This document shows, piece after piece, positions 21,396-36,099 of a DNA stretch of 64,000 bases (position 1 is its first letter; each line of letters starts with the position of its first letter). This DNA comes from Ascarosepion bandense (Eukaryota > Mollusca > Cephalopoda > Sepiida > Sepiidae). The stretch is taken from positions 975,001 through 1,039,000 of the forward strand of contig JBBBDQ010001188.1 in the NCBI GenBank assembly GCA_037127315.1, given 5' to 3'. The position numbers were made by a program, and so were the translations under genes. Under the pieces are notes generated by a model. The model was not told the DNA's origin. It saw only the letters and a program-made list of their open reading frames with translations, and searched no databases.

Positions 21396-22330
21396 CCTCA
21401 TTTTGACGAGAATCTATCGCACACTGTATATCTGTTAAAATGAGATGTCAGTGTTATTTTTATTTTGGACCTCATTTAGACGACAATTCATACATCGCAC
21501 TCTGTATATCTGTCAAAATGAGATGACCGTTATTTTCATTTTGGCCTCATTTAGACGACAATTCATCCATCGCACACTGTATATCTGTTAAAATGAGATG
21601 TCAGTGTTATTTTCATTTTGGACCTATTTAGATGACAATTCATACATCGCACCCTGTATATCTGTCAAAATGAGATGACCGTTATTTTCATTTTGGCCTC
21701 ATTTAGACGACAATTCATACACGTCATTACCCTGTATATCTGTTAAAATGAGATGTCAGTGTTATTTTATTTTTGGACCTCATTTAGACGACAATTCATA
21801 CATCGCACCCTGTATATCTGTCAAAATGAGATGACCGTTATTTTCATTTTGGCCTCATTTAGACGACAATTCATCCATCGCACACTGTATATCTGTTAAA
21901 ATGAGATGTCAGTGTTATTTTCATTTTGGACCTATTTAGATGACAATTCATACATCGCACCTGTATATCTGTCAAAATGAGATGAGCGTTATTTTCATTT
22001 TTGGCCTCATTTGAACTGACAATTCATACATCGTACCCTGTATATCTGTTAAAATGAGATGTCAGTGTTATTTATTTTTGGACCTCATTTAGACGACAAT
22101 TCATACATCGCACCCTGTATATCTGTCAAATGAGATGACCGTTATTTTCATTTTGGCCTCATTTAGACGACAATTCATCCATCGCACACTGTATATCTGT
22201 TAAAATGAGATGTCAGTGTTATTTTCATTTTGGACCTATTTAGATGACAATTCATACATCGCACCCTGTATATCTGTCAAAATGAGATGACCGTTATTTT
22301 TCATTTTGGCCTCATTTAGACGACAATTCA
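21396..22330. repeat. Satellite sub-block 1: type-2 monomers with TTAAAATGAG
   Basis: Here type-2 monomers read gttaaaatgagatgtcagtg, not gttaaggtgagatgtcagtg as later. Alternate type-2 monomers end in acctcatttagacg or acctatttagatg, hinting at a four-monomer (about 300 bp) period. Confidence 0.7.
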
Positions 22331-23239
22331 TCCATAGCACCTTGTATATATTTTAAAATGAGATGTCAGTGTTATTTTTCATTTGGACCTATTTAGACGA
22401 CAATTCATACATCGCACCCTGTATATCTGTCAAAATGAGATGACCGTTATTTTCATTTTGGCCTCATTTAGACGACAATTCATCCATCGTACCCTGTATA
22501 TATGTTAAGGTGAGATGTCAGTGTTATTTCATTTTGGACCTATTTAGACGACAATTCATACATCGCACCCTGTATATCTGTCAAAATGAGATGACCGTTA
22601 TTTTCATTTTGGCCTCATTTAGACATTAATTCATCCATCATTTTCCTGTATATATGGTAAGGTGAGATGTCAGTGTTATTTTCATTTGGACCTATTTAGA
22701 CTGACAATTCATACATCGCACCTGTATATCTGTCAAAATGAGATGAAACGTTATTTTCATTTTGGCCTCATTTAGACGACAATTCATCCATCGTACCCTG
22801 TATATATGTTAAGGTGAGATGTCAGTGTTATTTTCATTTGGACCTATTTAGACGACAATTCATACATCGCACCCTGTATATCTGTCAAAATGAGATGACC
22901 GTTATTTTCATTTTGGCCTCATTTAGACGACAATTCATCCATCGTACCCTGTATATATGTTAAGGTGAGATGTCAGTGTTATTTTCATTTGGACCTATTT
23001 AGACGACAATTCATACATCGCACCCTGTATATCTGTCAAAATGAGATGACCGTTATTTTCATTTTGGCCTCATTTAGACGACAATTCATCCATCGCACAC
23101 TGTATATATGTTAAGGTGAGATGTCAGTGTTATTTTCATTTGGACCTATTTAGACGACAATTCATACATCGCACCCTGTATATCTGTCAAAATGAGATGA
23201 CCGTTATTTTCATTTTTGGCCTCATTTAGACGACAATTC

Positions 23240-26200
23240 ATCCATCGTAACCTGTATATCTGTTAAGGTGAGATGTCAGTGTTATTTTCATTTGGACCTA
23301 TTTAGACGACTAATTCATACATCGCACCCTGTATATCTGTCAAAATGAGATGAGCGTTATTTTCATTTTGGCCTCATTTAGACGACAATTCATCCATCGT
23401 ACCCGTATATATGTTAAGGTGAGATGTCAGTGTTATTTTCATTTTGGACCTATTTAGACGACAATTCATACATCGCACCCTGTATATCTGCAAAATGAGA
23501 TGACCGTTATTTTCATTTTGGCCTCATTTAGACGACAATTCATCCATCGTACCCTGTATATATGAGTAGGTGAGATGTCCGTGTATTTTCATTTGGACCT
23601 ATTTAGACGACAATTCATACATCGCACCCTGTATATCTGTCAAAATGAGATGAAACGTTATTTTCATTTTGGCCTCATTTAGACGACAATTCATCCATCG
23701 TACCCTGTATATATGGTAAGGTGAGATGTCAGTGTTATTTTCATTTGGACCTATTTAGACGACAATTCATACATCGCACATGTATATCTGTCAAAATGAG
23801 ATGAAACGTTATTTTCATTTTGGCCTCATTTAGACGACAATTCATCCATCGTACCCTGTATATATGTTAAGGTGAGATGTCAGTGTTATTTTCATTTGGA
23901 CCTATTTAGACGACAATTCATACATCGCACCCTGTATATCTGTCAAAATGAGATGACCGTTATTTTCATTTTGGCCTCATTTAGACGACAATTCATCCAT
24001 CGTACCCTGTATATATGTTAAGGTGAGATGTCAGTGTTATTTTCATTTTGGACCTATTTAGACGACAATTCATACATCGCACCCTGTATATCTGTCAAAA
24101 TGAGATGACCGTTATTTTCATTTTGGCCTCATTTAGACGACAATTCATCCATCGTACCCTGTATATCTGTTAGGTGAGATGTCAGTGTTATTTTCATTTG
24201 GACCTATTTAGACGACAATTCATACATCGCACCCTGTATATCTGTCAAAAATGAGATGACCGTTATTTTCATTTGTATCATTTAGACGACAATTCATCCA
24301 TCGTACCCTGTATATATGGTAAGGTGAGATGTCAGTGTTATTTTCATTTGGACCTATTTAGACGACAATTCATACATCGCACACTGTATATCTGTCAAAA
24401 TGAGATGAAACGTTATTTTCATTTTGGCCTCATTTAGACGACAATTCATCCATCGTACCTGTATATATGTTAAGGTGAGATGTCAGTGTTATTTTCATTT
24501 GGACCTATTTAGACGACAATTCATACATCGCACCCTGTATATCTGTCAAAATGAGATGACCGTTATTTTCATTTTGACCTCATTTAGACGACAATTCATC
24601 CATCGTACCCTGTATATATGTTAAGGTGAGATGTCAGTGTTATTTTCATTTTGGACCTATTTAGACGACAATTCATACATCGCACCCTGTATATCTGTCA
24701 AAATGAGATGACCGTTATTTTCATTTGGCCTCATTTAGACGACAATTCATCCATCGCACACTGTATATATGTTAAGGTGAGATGTCAGTGTTATTTTCAT
24801 TTGGACCTATTTAGACGACAATTCATACATCACCCTGTATATCTGTCAAAATGAGATGACCGTTATTTTCATTTTGGCCTCATTTAGACGACAATTCATC
24901 CATCGTAACCTGTATATCTGTTAAGGTGAGATGTCAGTGTTATTTTCATTTGGACCTATTTAGACGACAATTCATACATCGCACCCTGTATATCTGTCAA
25001 AATGAGATGAGCGTTATTTTCATTTTGGCCTCATTTAGACCACAATTCATCCATCGTACCCGTATATATGTTAAGGTGAGATGTCAGTGTTATTTTCATT
25101 TGGAACCCTGTTGAGACGACAATTCATATGCCACCCTGTATATCTGCAAAATGAGATGACCGTTATTTTCATTTTGGCCTCATTTAGACGACAATTCATC
25201 CATCGTACCCTGTATATATGGTAAGGTGAGATGTCAGTGTTATTTTCATTTGGACCTATTTAGACGACAATTCATACATCGCACCCTGTATATCTGTCAA
25301 AATGAGATGAAACGTTATTTTCATTTTTGGCCTCTATTTCCTGGGCAAACAATTCATCAATGTGCCCTGTATATATGGTAAGGTGAGATGTCGATGTTAT
25401 TTTCATTTGGACCTATTTAGACGACGAATTCATATATCGCACACTGTATATCTGTCAAAATGAGATGAAACGTTATTTTCATTTTGGCCTCATTTAGACG
25501 ACAATTCATCCATCGTACCCTGTATATATGTTAGGTGAGATGTCAGTGTTATTTTCATTTGGACCTATTTAGACGACAATTCATACATCGCACCCTGTAT
25601 ATCTGTCAAAATGAGATGACCGTTATTTTCATTTTGGCCTCATTTAGACGACAATTCATCCATCGTACCCTGTATATATGTTAAGGTGAGATGTCAGTGT
25701 TATTCACACAATTTTGGACCTATTTAGACGACAATTCATACATCGCACCCTGTATATCTGTCAAAATGAGATACCTGACCGTTATTTTCATTTTGGCCAC
25801 TCATTTAGACGGCAATTCATCCATCGCACACTGTATATATGTTAGGTGAGATGTCAGTGTTATTTTCATTTGGACTATTTAGACGACAATTCATACATCG
25901 CACCTACAGCATGTCTGTCAAAATGAGATGACCGTTATTTTGTTTTAGGCCTCATTTAGACGACAATTCATCCATCGTAACCTGTATATCTGTTAAGGTG
26001 AGATGTCAGTGTTATTTTCATTTGGGTCCTATTTAGACGACAATTCATACATGTACACCCTGTATATCTGTCAAATGAGATGAGCGTTATTTTCATTTGG
26101 CCTGTTGGGCAGTAATTCATCCATCGTACCCCGTATATATGTTAAGGTGAGATGTCAGTGTTATTTTCATTTTGGACCTATTTAGACGACAATTCATACA

Positions 26201-29200
26201 TCGCACCCTGTATATCTGCAAAATGAGATGACCGTTATTTTCATTTTAGCCTCATTTAGACGACGGTATCCATCGTACCCTGTATATATGGTAAGGTGAG
26301 ATATGAGTGTTATTTTCATTTGGACCTATTTAGACGACAATTCATACATCGCACCCTGTATATCTGTCAAAATGAGATGAAACGTTATTTTCATTTTGGC
26401 CTCATTTAGACGACAATTCATCCATCGTACTATATTCTATATATGTTAAGGTGGAATGTCAGTGTTATTTTCATTTGGACCTATTTAGACGACAATTCAT
26501 ACATCGCACCCTGTATATCTGTCAAAATGAGATGACCGTTATTTTCATTTTGGCCTCATTTAGACGACAATTCATCCATCGTACCCTGTATATCTGTTAA
26601 GGTGAGATGTCAGTGTTATTTTCATTTTGGACCTATTTAGACGACAATTCATACATCGCACCCTGTATATCTGTCAAAAAATGAGATGACCGTTATTTTC
26701 ATTTTGGCCTCATTTAGACGACAATTCATCTGCATAGCAACTTGTATATATTTTAAAATAGAGATGTCAGTGTTATTTTCATTTGGACCTATTTAGACGA
26801 CAATTCATACATCGCACCCTGTATATCTGTCAAAATGAGATAATGGTATTTTCGGTACAGCTCATTTGAACCGTAATTTCATCCAACCATCAACCTGTAT
26901 ATCTGTTAAGGTGAGATATGGTGTTCTATTTTCATTTGGACCTATTGGAGCGACAATTCATACATCGCACCCTGTATATCTGTCAAAATGAGATGAGCGT
27001 TATTTTCATTTTGGCCTCATTTAGACGACAATTCATCCATCGTACCCCGTATATATGTTAAGGAAATTTGGTGCTCAGTGTTATTTTCATTTTTTGGACC
27101 TATTTAGACGACAATTCTACATCGCACCCTGTATATCTGCAAAATGAGATGACCGTTATTTTCATTTTGGCCTAGACGACAATTCATCCATCGTACCCTG
27201 TATATATGGTAAGGTGAGATGTCAGTGTTATTTTCATTTGGACCTATTTAGACGACAATTCATACATCGCACCCTGTATATCTGTCAAAATGAGATGAAA
27301 CGTTATTTTCATTTTGGCCTCATTTAGACGACAATTCATCCATCATTGCCTGTATATATGTTAAGGTGAGATGTCGGTAATTGTTATTTTCATTTGGACC
27401 TATTTAGACGACAATTCATACATCGCACCCTGTATATCTGTCAAAATGAGATGACCGTTATTTTTTTCATTTTGGCCTCATTTAGACGACAATTCATCCA
27501 TCGTACCCTGTATATCTGTTAAGGTGAGATGTCAGTGTTATTTTCATTTTGGACCTATTTAGACGACAATTCATACATCGCACCCTGTATATCTGTCAAA
27601 ATAGAGATGACGTTATTTTCATTTTGGCCTCATTTAGACGACAATTCATCCATAGCACCTTGTATATATAATTTAAAATGGAATGTCAGTGTTATTTTCA
27701 TTTGGACCTATTTAGACGACAATTCATACATCGCACCCTGTATATCTGTCAAAATGAGATGACCGTTATTTTCATTTTGGCCTCATTTGAACGACAATTC
27801 ATCCATCGTAACCTGTATATCTGTTAAGGTGAGATGTCAGTGTTATTTTCATTTGGACCTATTTAGACGACAATTCATACATCGCACCCTGTATATATCT
27901 AATATCAAAATGAGATGAGCGTTATTTCATTTTGGCCTCATTTAGACGACAATTCATCCATCGTACCCCATGCATATATGTTAAGGTGAGATGTCAGTGT
28001 TATTTTCATTTTGGACCTATTTAGACGACAATTCATACATCGCACCCTGTATATCTGCAAAATGAGATGACCGTTATTTTCATTTTGGCCTCATTTAGAC
28101 GACAATTCATCCATCGTACCCTGTATATATGGTAAGGTGAGATGTCAGTGTTATTTTCATTTGGACCTATTTAGACGACAATTCATACATCGCACCCTGT
28201 ATATCTGTCAAAATGAGATGAAACGTTATTTTCATTTTTGGCCTCATTTAGACGACAATTCATCCATCGTACCCTGTATATATGTTAGGAGTGAGATGTC
28301 AGTGTTATTTTTCATTTGGACCTATTTAGACGACAATTCATACATCGCACCCTGTATATCTGTCAAAATGAGATGGCCAATTATTTCATTTTGGCCATGT
28401 TCCGAACGACAATTCATCCATCGTACCCTGTATATCTGTTAAGGTGAGATGTCAGTGTTATTTTCATTTGGACCTATTTAGACGACTATTCATACATCGC
28501 ACCCTGTATATCTGTCAAAATGAGATGACCGTTATTTTCATTTTTGGCCTCATTTAGACGACAATTCATCCATCGTACCCTGTATATAATAGGTAGGTGA
28601 GATGTCAGTGTTATTTTCATTTGGACCTATTTAGACGACAATTCATACATCGCACCCTGTATATCTGTCAAAATGAGATGACCGTTATTTTCATTTTGGC
28701 CTCATTTAGACGACAATTCATCCATCGTACCCTGTATATATGTTGAGTGAGATACCGGTATTTTCATTTGGACCTATTTAGACGACAATTCATACACTCT
28801 TACCACTATTATATCCTGTCAAAATGAGATGACCGTTATTTTCATTTTGGCCTCATTTAGACGACAATTCATCCATCGTACCCTGTATATCTGACCAAGG
28901 TGAGATGTCAATTTTATTTTCATTTTGGACCTATTTAGACGACAATTCATACATCACCCTCATAACCATCTGTCAAAATGAGATGACCGTTATTTTCATT
29001 TGGCCTCATTTAGACGACAATTCATCCATCGTACCCTGTATATCTGTTAAGGTGAGATGTCAGTGTTATTTTCATTTTGGACCTATTTAGACGACAATTC
29101 ATACATCGCACCCTGTATATCTGCAAAATGAGATGACCGTTATTTTTCATTTTGGCCTCATTTAGACGACAATTCATCCATCGTACCCTGTATATATGGT

Positions 29201-31000
29201 AAGGTGAGATGTCAGTGTTATTTTCATTTGGACCTATTTAGACGACAATTCATACATCGCACCTGTATATCTGTCAAAATGAGATGAAACGTTATTTTCA
29301 TTTTGGCGGCCTCATTTAGACGACAATTCATCATCGTACCCTGTATATATGTTAAGGGTGAGATGTCAGTGTTATTTTCATTGGGACCTATTTAGACGAC
29401 AATTCATACATCGCACCCTGTATATCTGTCCAAAATGAGATGACCGTTATTTTCATTTGGCCTCATTTAGACGACAATTCATCCATCGTACCCTGTATAT
29501 ATCTGTTAAGGTGAGATGTCAGTGTTATTTTCATTTTGGGTCTATTTAGACGACAATTCATACATCGCACCCTGTATATCTGTCAAAATGAGATGACCGT
29601 TATTTTCATTTTGGCCTCATTGAACGACAATTCATCCATAGCAACTTGTATATATTTTAAAATGAGATGTCAGTGTTATTTCATTTGGACCTATTTAGAC
29701 GACAATTCATACATCGCACCCTGTATATCTGTCAAAATGAGATGACCGTTATTTTCATTTTGGCCTCATTTGAACGACAATTCATCCATCGTAACCTGTA
29801 TATCTCATTAAGGTGAGATGTCAGTGTTATTTTCATTTGGACCTATTTAGACGACAATTCATACATCGCACCCTGTATATCGTCAAAAATGAGATGAGCG
29901 TTATTTTCATTTTGGCCTCATTTAGACGACAATTCATCCATCGTACCCCGTATATATGTTAAGGTGAGATGTCGGTATTTTCATTTTGGACCTATTTAGA
30001 CGACAATTCATACATCGCACCCTGTATATCTGCAAAATGAGATGACCGTTATTTTCATTTTGGCCTCATTTAGACGACAATTCATCCATCATGCCCTGTA
30101 TATATGGTAAGGTGAGATGTCAGTGTTATTTTCATTTGGACTACCCAGACGACAATTCATACATCGCACCCTGTATATCTGTCAAAATAAGATGAAACGT
30201 TATTTTCATTTTTGGCCTCATTTAGACGACAATTCATCCATCGTACCCTGTATATATGTTAAGGTGAGATGTCAGTGTTATTTTCATTTGGACCTATTTA
30301 GACGACAATTCATACATCGCACCCTGTATATCTGTCAAAATGAGATGACCGTTATTTTCATTTTGGCCTCATTTAGACGACAATTCATCCATCGTACCCT
30401 GTATATCTGTTAAGGTGAGATGTCAGTGTTATTTTCATTTGGACCTATTTAGACGACTATTCATACATCGCACCTGTATATCTGTCAAAATGGAATGAAG
30501 CGTTATTTCATTTTGGCCTCATTTAGACGACAATTCATCCATCGTACCCTGTATATATGGTAAGGTGAGATGTCAGTGTTATTTTCATTTGGACCTATTT
30601 AGACGACAATTCATACATCGCACCCTGTATATCTGTCAAAATGAGATGAGCGTTATTTTCATTTTGGCCTCATTTAGACGACAATTCATCCATCGTACCC
30701 CGTATATATGTTAAGGTGAGATGTCGAGGTGTTATTTTCATTTTGGACCTATTTAGACGACAATTCATACATCGCACCCTGTATATCTGCAAAATGAGAT
30801 GACCGTTATTTTCATTTGGCCTCATTTGAACGACAATTCATCCATCGTACCCTGTATATATGGTAAGGTGAGATGTCAGTGTTATTTTCATTTGGACCTA
30901 TTTAGACGACAATTCATACATCGCACCCTGTATATCTGTCAAAATGAGATGAAACGTTATTTTCATTTTGGCCTCATTTAGACGACAATTCATCCATCGT
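23240..31000. repeat. Satellite sub-block 2: longer higher-order repeat, about 0.9 kb
   Basis: A fixed series of diagnostic variants recurs: gtaacctg, then gatgagcgtt, then acccgtatat or ccccgtatat, then ctgcaaaatg, then atatggtaagg, then gatgaaacgtt. The gatgagcgtt variant sits at about 23,350, 25,010, 26,085, 26,997, 27,917, 29,895 and 30,650; spacings are close to whole multiples of 151 bp, most often six dimers. Confidence 0.65.
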
Positions 31001-34000
31001 ACCCTGTATATATGTTAAGGTGAGATGTCAGTGTTATTTTCATTTGGACCTATTTAGACGACAATTCATACATCGGCACCCTGTATATCTGTCAAAATGA
31101 GATGACCGTTATTTTCATTTTTGGCCTCATTTAGACGACAATTCATCAAAAGTGTCGTACCCTGTATATCTGTTAGGTGAGATGTCAGTGTTATTTTCAT
31201 TTGGACTATTTAGACGACTATTCATACATCGCACCCTGTATATCTGTCAAAATGAGATGACCGTTATTTTCATTTTGGCCTCATTTAGACGGCATAATTC
31301 ATCCATCATTGCCCTGTATATATATGGTAAGGTGAGATGTCAGTGTTATTTTCATTTGGACCTATTTAGACGACAATTCATACATCGCACCCTGCTTATA
31401 TCTGTCAAAAATGAGATGACCGTTATTTTCATTTTGGCCTCATTTAGACGACAATTCATCCATCGTACCCTGTATATATGTTAAAGGTGAGATGTCAGTG
31501 TTATTTTCATTTGGACCTATTTAGACGACAATTCATACATCGCACCCTGTATATCTGTCAAAATGAGATGACCGTTATTTTCATTTTGGCCTCATTTAGA
31601 CGACAATTCATCCATCGTACCCTGTATATCTGTTAAGGTGAGATGTCAGTGTTATTTTCATTTTGGACCTATTTAGACGACAATTCATACATCGCACCCT
31701 GTATATCTGTCAAAATGAAGTGACCGTTATTTTTCATTTGGCCTCATTTAGACGACAATTCATCCATCGTACCCTGTATATCTGTTGGGTGAGATGTCAG
31801 TGTTATTTTCATTTTGGACCTATTTAGACGACAATTCATACATCGCACCCTGTATGTCTGTCAAATGAGATGACCGTTATTTTCATTTTGGCCTCATTTA
31901 GACGACAATTCATCCATCGTACCCTGTATATCTGTTAAGGTGAGATGTCAGTGTTATTTTTCATTTTGGACCTATTTTAGACGACAATTCATACATCGCA
32001 CCCTGTATATCTGTCAAAATGAGATGACCGTTATTTTCAATTTGGCCTCATTTAGACGACAATTCATCCATCGTACCCTGTATATATGGTAAGGTGAGAT
32101 GTCAGTGTTATTTTCATTTGGACCTATTTAGACGACAATTCATACATCGCACCCTGTATATCTATCAAAATGAGATGAAACGTTATTTTCATTTTGGCCT
32201 CATTTAGACGACAATTCATCCATCGTACCCTGTATATATGGTAAGGGTGAGATGTCCAGTGTTATTTTCATTTGGACCTATTTAGACGGCATATTAATTC
32301 ATACATCGCACCCTGTATATCTGTCAAAATGAGATGACCGTTATTTTCATTTTGGCCTCATTTAGACGACAATTCATCCATCGTACCCTGTATATATGGT
32401 AAGGTGAGATGTCAGTGTTATTTTCATTTGGACCTATTTAGACGACAATTCATACATCGCACCCTGTATATCTGTCAAAATGAGATGACCGTTATTTTCA
32501 TTTTGGCCTCATTTAGACGACAATTCATCCATCGCACACTGTATATATGTTAAGGTGAGATGTCAGTGTTATTTTCATTTGGACCTATTTAGACGACAAT
32601 TCATTCATCGCACCCTGTATATCTGTCAAAATGAGATGACCGCGTTATTTCCATTTTTGGCCTCATTTAGACGACAATTCATCCATCGTACCCTGTATAT
32701 CTGTTAAGGTGAGATGTCAGTGTTATTTCATTTTGGACCTATTTAGACGACAATTCATACATCGCACCCTGTATATCTGTCAAAATGAGATGACCGTTAT
32801 TTTCATTTGGCCTCATTTAGACGACAATTCATCCATCGTACCCTGTATATCTGTTAAGGTGAGATGTCAGTGTCATTTTCATTTTGGACCTATTTAGACG
32901 ACAATTCATACATCGCACCCTGTATATCTGTCAAAATGAGATGACCGTTATTTTCATTTTTGGCCTCATTTAGACGACAATTCATCCATCGTACCCTGTA
33001 TATATGTTAAGGTGAGATGTCAGTGTTATTTTCATTTGGACCTATTTAGACGACAATTCATACATCGCACCCTGTATATCTGTCAAAATGAGATGACCAA
33101 ATTATTTTCATTTTGGCCTCATTTGAACGACAATTCATCCATCGTACCCTGTATATATGGTAAGGTGAGATGTCAGTGTTATTTTCATTTGGACCTATTT
33201 AGACGACAATTCATACATCGCACCCTGTATATCTGTCAACATGAGATGACCGTTATTTTCATTTTGGCCTCATTTAGACGACAATTCATCCATCATTACC
33301 TGTATGGTAGAACGAGATGTCAGTGTTATTTTCATTTGGACCTATTGTAGACGACAATTCATACATCGCACCCTGTATATCTGTCAAAATGAGATGACCG
33401 TTATTTTCATTTGGCCTCATTTAGACGACAATTCATCCATCGTACCTGTATATATGGTAAGGTGAGATGTCAGTGTTATTTTCATTTGGACCTATTTGAG
33501 CGACAATTCATACATCGCACCCTGTATATCTGTCAACATGAGATGACCGTTATTTTCATTTTGGCCTCATTTAGACGACAATTCATCCATCATTACCCTG
33601 TATATGGTAAGGTGAGATGTCAGTGTTATTTTCATTTGGACCTATTTGAACTGACAATTCATCCATCGCACCCTGTATATCTGTCAACATGAGATGACCG
33701 TTATTTTCATTTGGCCTCATTTAGACGACAATTCATCCATCATTACCCTGTATATATGGTAAGGTGAGATGTCAGTGTGATTTTCATTTGGACCTATTTA
33801 GACGACAATTCATACATCGCACCCTGTATATCTGTCAAATGAGATGACCGTTAGTTTCATTTTGGCCTCATTTAGACGACAATTCATCCATCGTACCTAT
33901 TATATCTGTTAAGGTGAATGTCAGTGTTATTTTCATTTTGGACCTATTTAGACGACAATTCATACATCGCACCCTGTATATCTGTCAAAATGAGATGACC

Positions 34001-36099
34001 GTTATTTTCATTTGGCCTCATTTAGACGACAATTCATCCATCGTACCCTGTATATATGGTAAGGTGAGATGTCAGTGTGATTTTCATTTGGACCTATTTA
34101 GACGACAATTCATACATCGCGCCCTGTATATCTGTCAAATGAGATGACCGTTAGTTTCATTTTGGCCTCATTTAGACGACAATTCATCCATCGTACCTGT
34201 ATATATGGTAAGGTGAGATGTCAGTGTTATTTTCATTTGGACCTATTTAGACGACAATTCATACATCGCACCCTGTATATCTGTCAAAATGAGATGACCG
34301 TCAGTTTCATTTTGGCCTCATTTAGACGACAATTCATCCATCGTACCCTGTATATATGGTAAGGTGAGATGTCAGTGTTATTTTCATTTGGACCTATTTA
34401 GACGACAATTCATACATCGCACCCTGTATATCTGTCAAAATGAGATGACCGTTAGTTTCATTTTGGCCTCATTTAGACGACAATTCATCCATCGTACCCT
34501 GTATATATGGTAAGGTGAGATGTCAGTGTTATTTTCATTTGGACCTATTTAGACGACAATTCATACATCGCACCCTGTATATCTGTCAAAATGAGATGAC
34601 CGTTAGTTTCATTTTGGCCTCATTTAGACGACAATTCATCCATCGTACCCTGTATATATGGTAAGGTGAGATGTCAGTGTTATTTTCATTTGGACCTATT
34701 TAGACGACAATTCATCCATCGCACCCTGTATATCTGTCAACATGAGATGACCGTTATTTTCATTTTGGCCTCATTTAGACGACAATTCATCCATCGTACC
34801 CTGTATATATGGTAAGGTGAGATGTCAGTGTGATTTTCATTTGGACCTATTTAGACGACAATTCATACATCGCACCCTGTATATCTGTCAAAATGAGATG
34901 ACCGTTAGTTTCATTTTGGCCTCATTTAGACGACAATTCATCCATCGTACCCTGTATATATGGTAAGGTGAGATGTCAGTGTTATTTTCATTTGGACCTA
35001 TTTAGACGACAATTCATACATCGCACCCTGTATATCTGTCAAAATGAGATGACCGTTATTTTCATTTTGGCCTCATTTAGACGACAATTCATCCATCGTA
35101 CCCTGTATATATGGTAAGGTGAGATGTCAGTGTGATTTTCATTTGGACCTATTTAGACGACAATTCATACATCGCACCCTGTATATCTGTCAAAATGAGA
35201 TGACCGTTAGTTTCATTTAGGCCTCATTTAGACGACAATTCATCCATCGTACCCTGTATATATGGTAAGGTGAGATGTCAGTGTTATTTTCATTTGGACC
35301 TATTTAGACGACAATTCATACATCGCACCCTGTATATCTGCAAAATGAGATGACCGTTATTTTCATTTTACCATTTAGACGACACCATCCAGTCAAAAAT
35401 TCTTGTATATATGGTAAGGTGAGATGTCAGTGTTATTTCTATTTGGACCTATTTAGATTACTAATTCATACATCGCACTTTGTGAGACTGTCAAAATGAG
35501 ATGAAACGTTATTTTCATTTTGCCCCATTTAGACGACACCATCCATCGTACCCTGTATATGGTAAGGTGAGATGTCAGTGTTATTTTCATTTGGACCTAT
35601 TTAGACGACAATTCATCCATCGCACCCTGTATATCTGTCAACATGAGATGACCGTTATTTTCATTTTGGCCTCATTTAGACGACAATTCATCCATCGTAC
35701 CCTGTATATATGGTAAGGTGAGATGTCAGTGTGATTTTCATTTGGACCTATTTAGACGACAATTCATCCATCGCACCCTGTATATCTGTCAACATGAGAT
35801 GACTCGCTTTCATTTTGGCCTCATTTAGACGACAATTCATCCATCGTACCCTGTATATATGGTAAGGTGAGATGTCATGTGATTTTCATTTGGACCTATT
35901 TAGACGACAATTCATACATCGCACCCTGTATATCTGTCAAAATGAGATGACCGTTATTTTCATTTTGGCCTCATTTAGACGGACACCATCCATCGTACCC
36001 TGTATATATGGTAAGGTGAGATGTCAGTGTTATTTTCATTTGGACCTATTTAGACGACAATTCATACATCGCACTGTATATCTGTCAAAATGAGATGAC

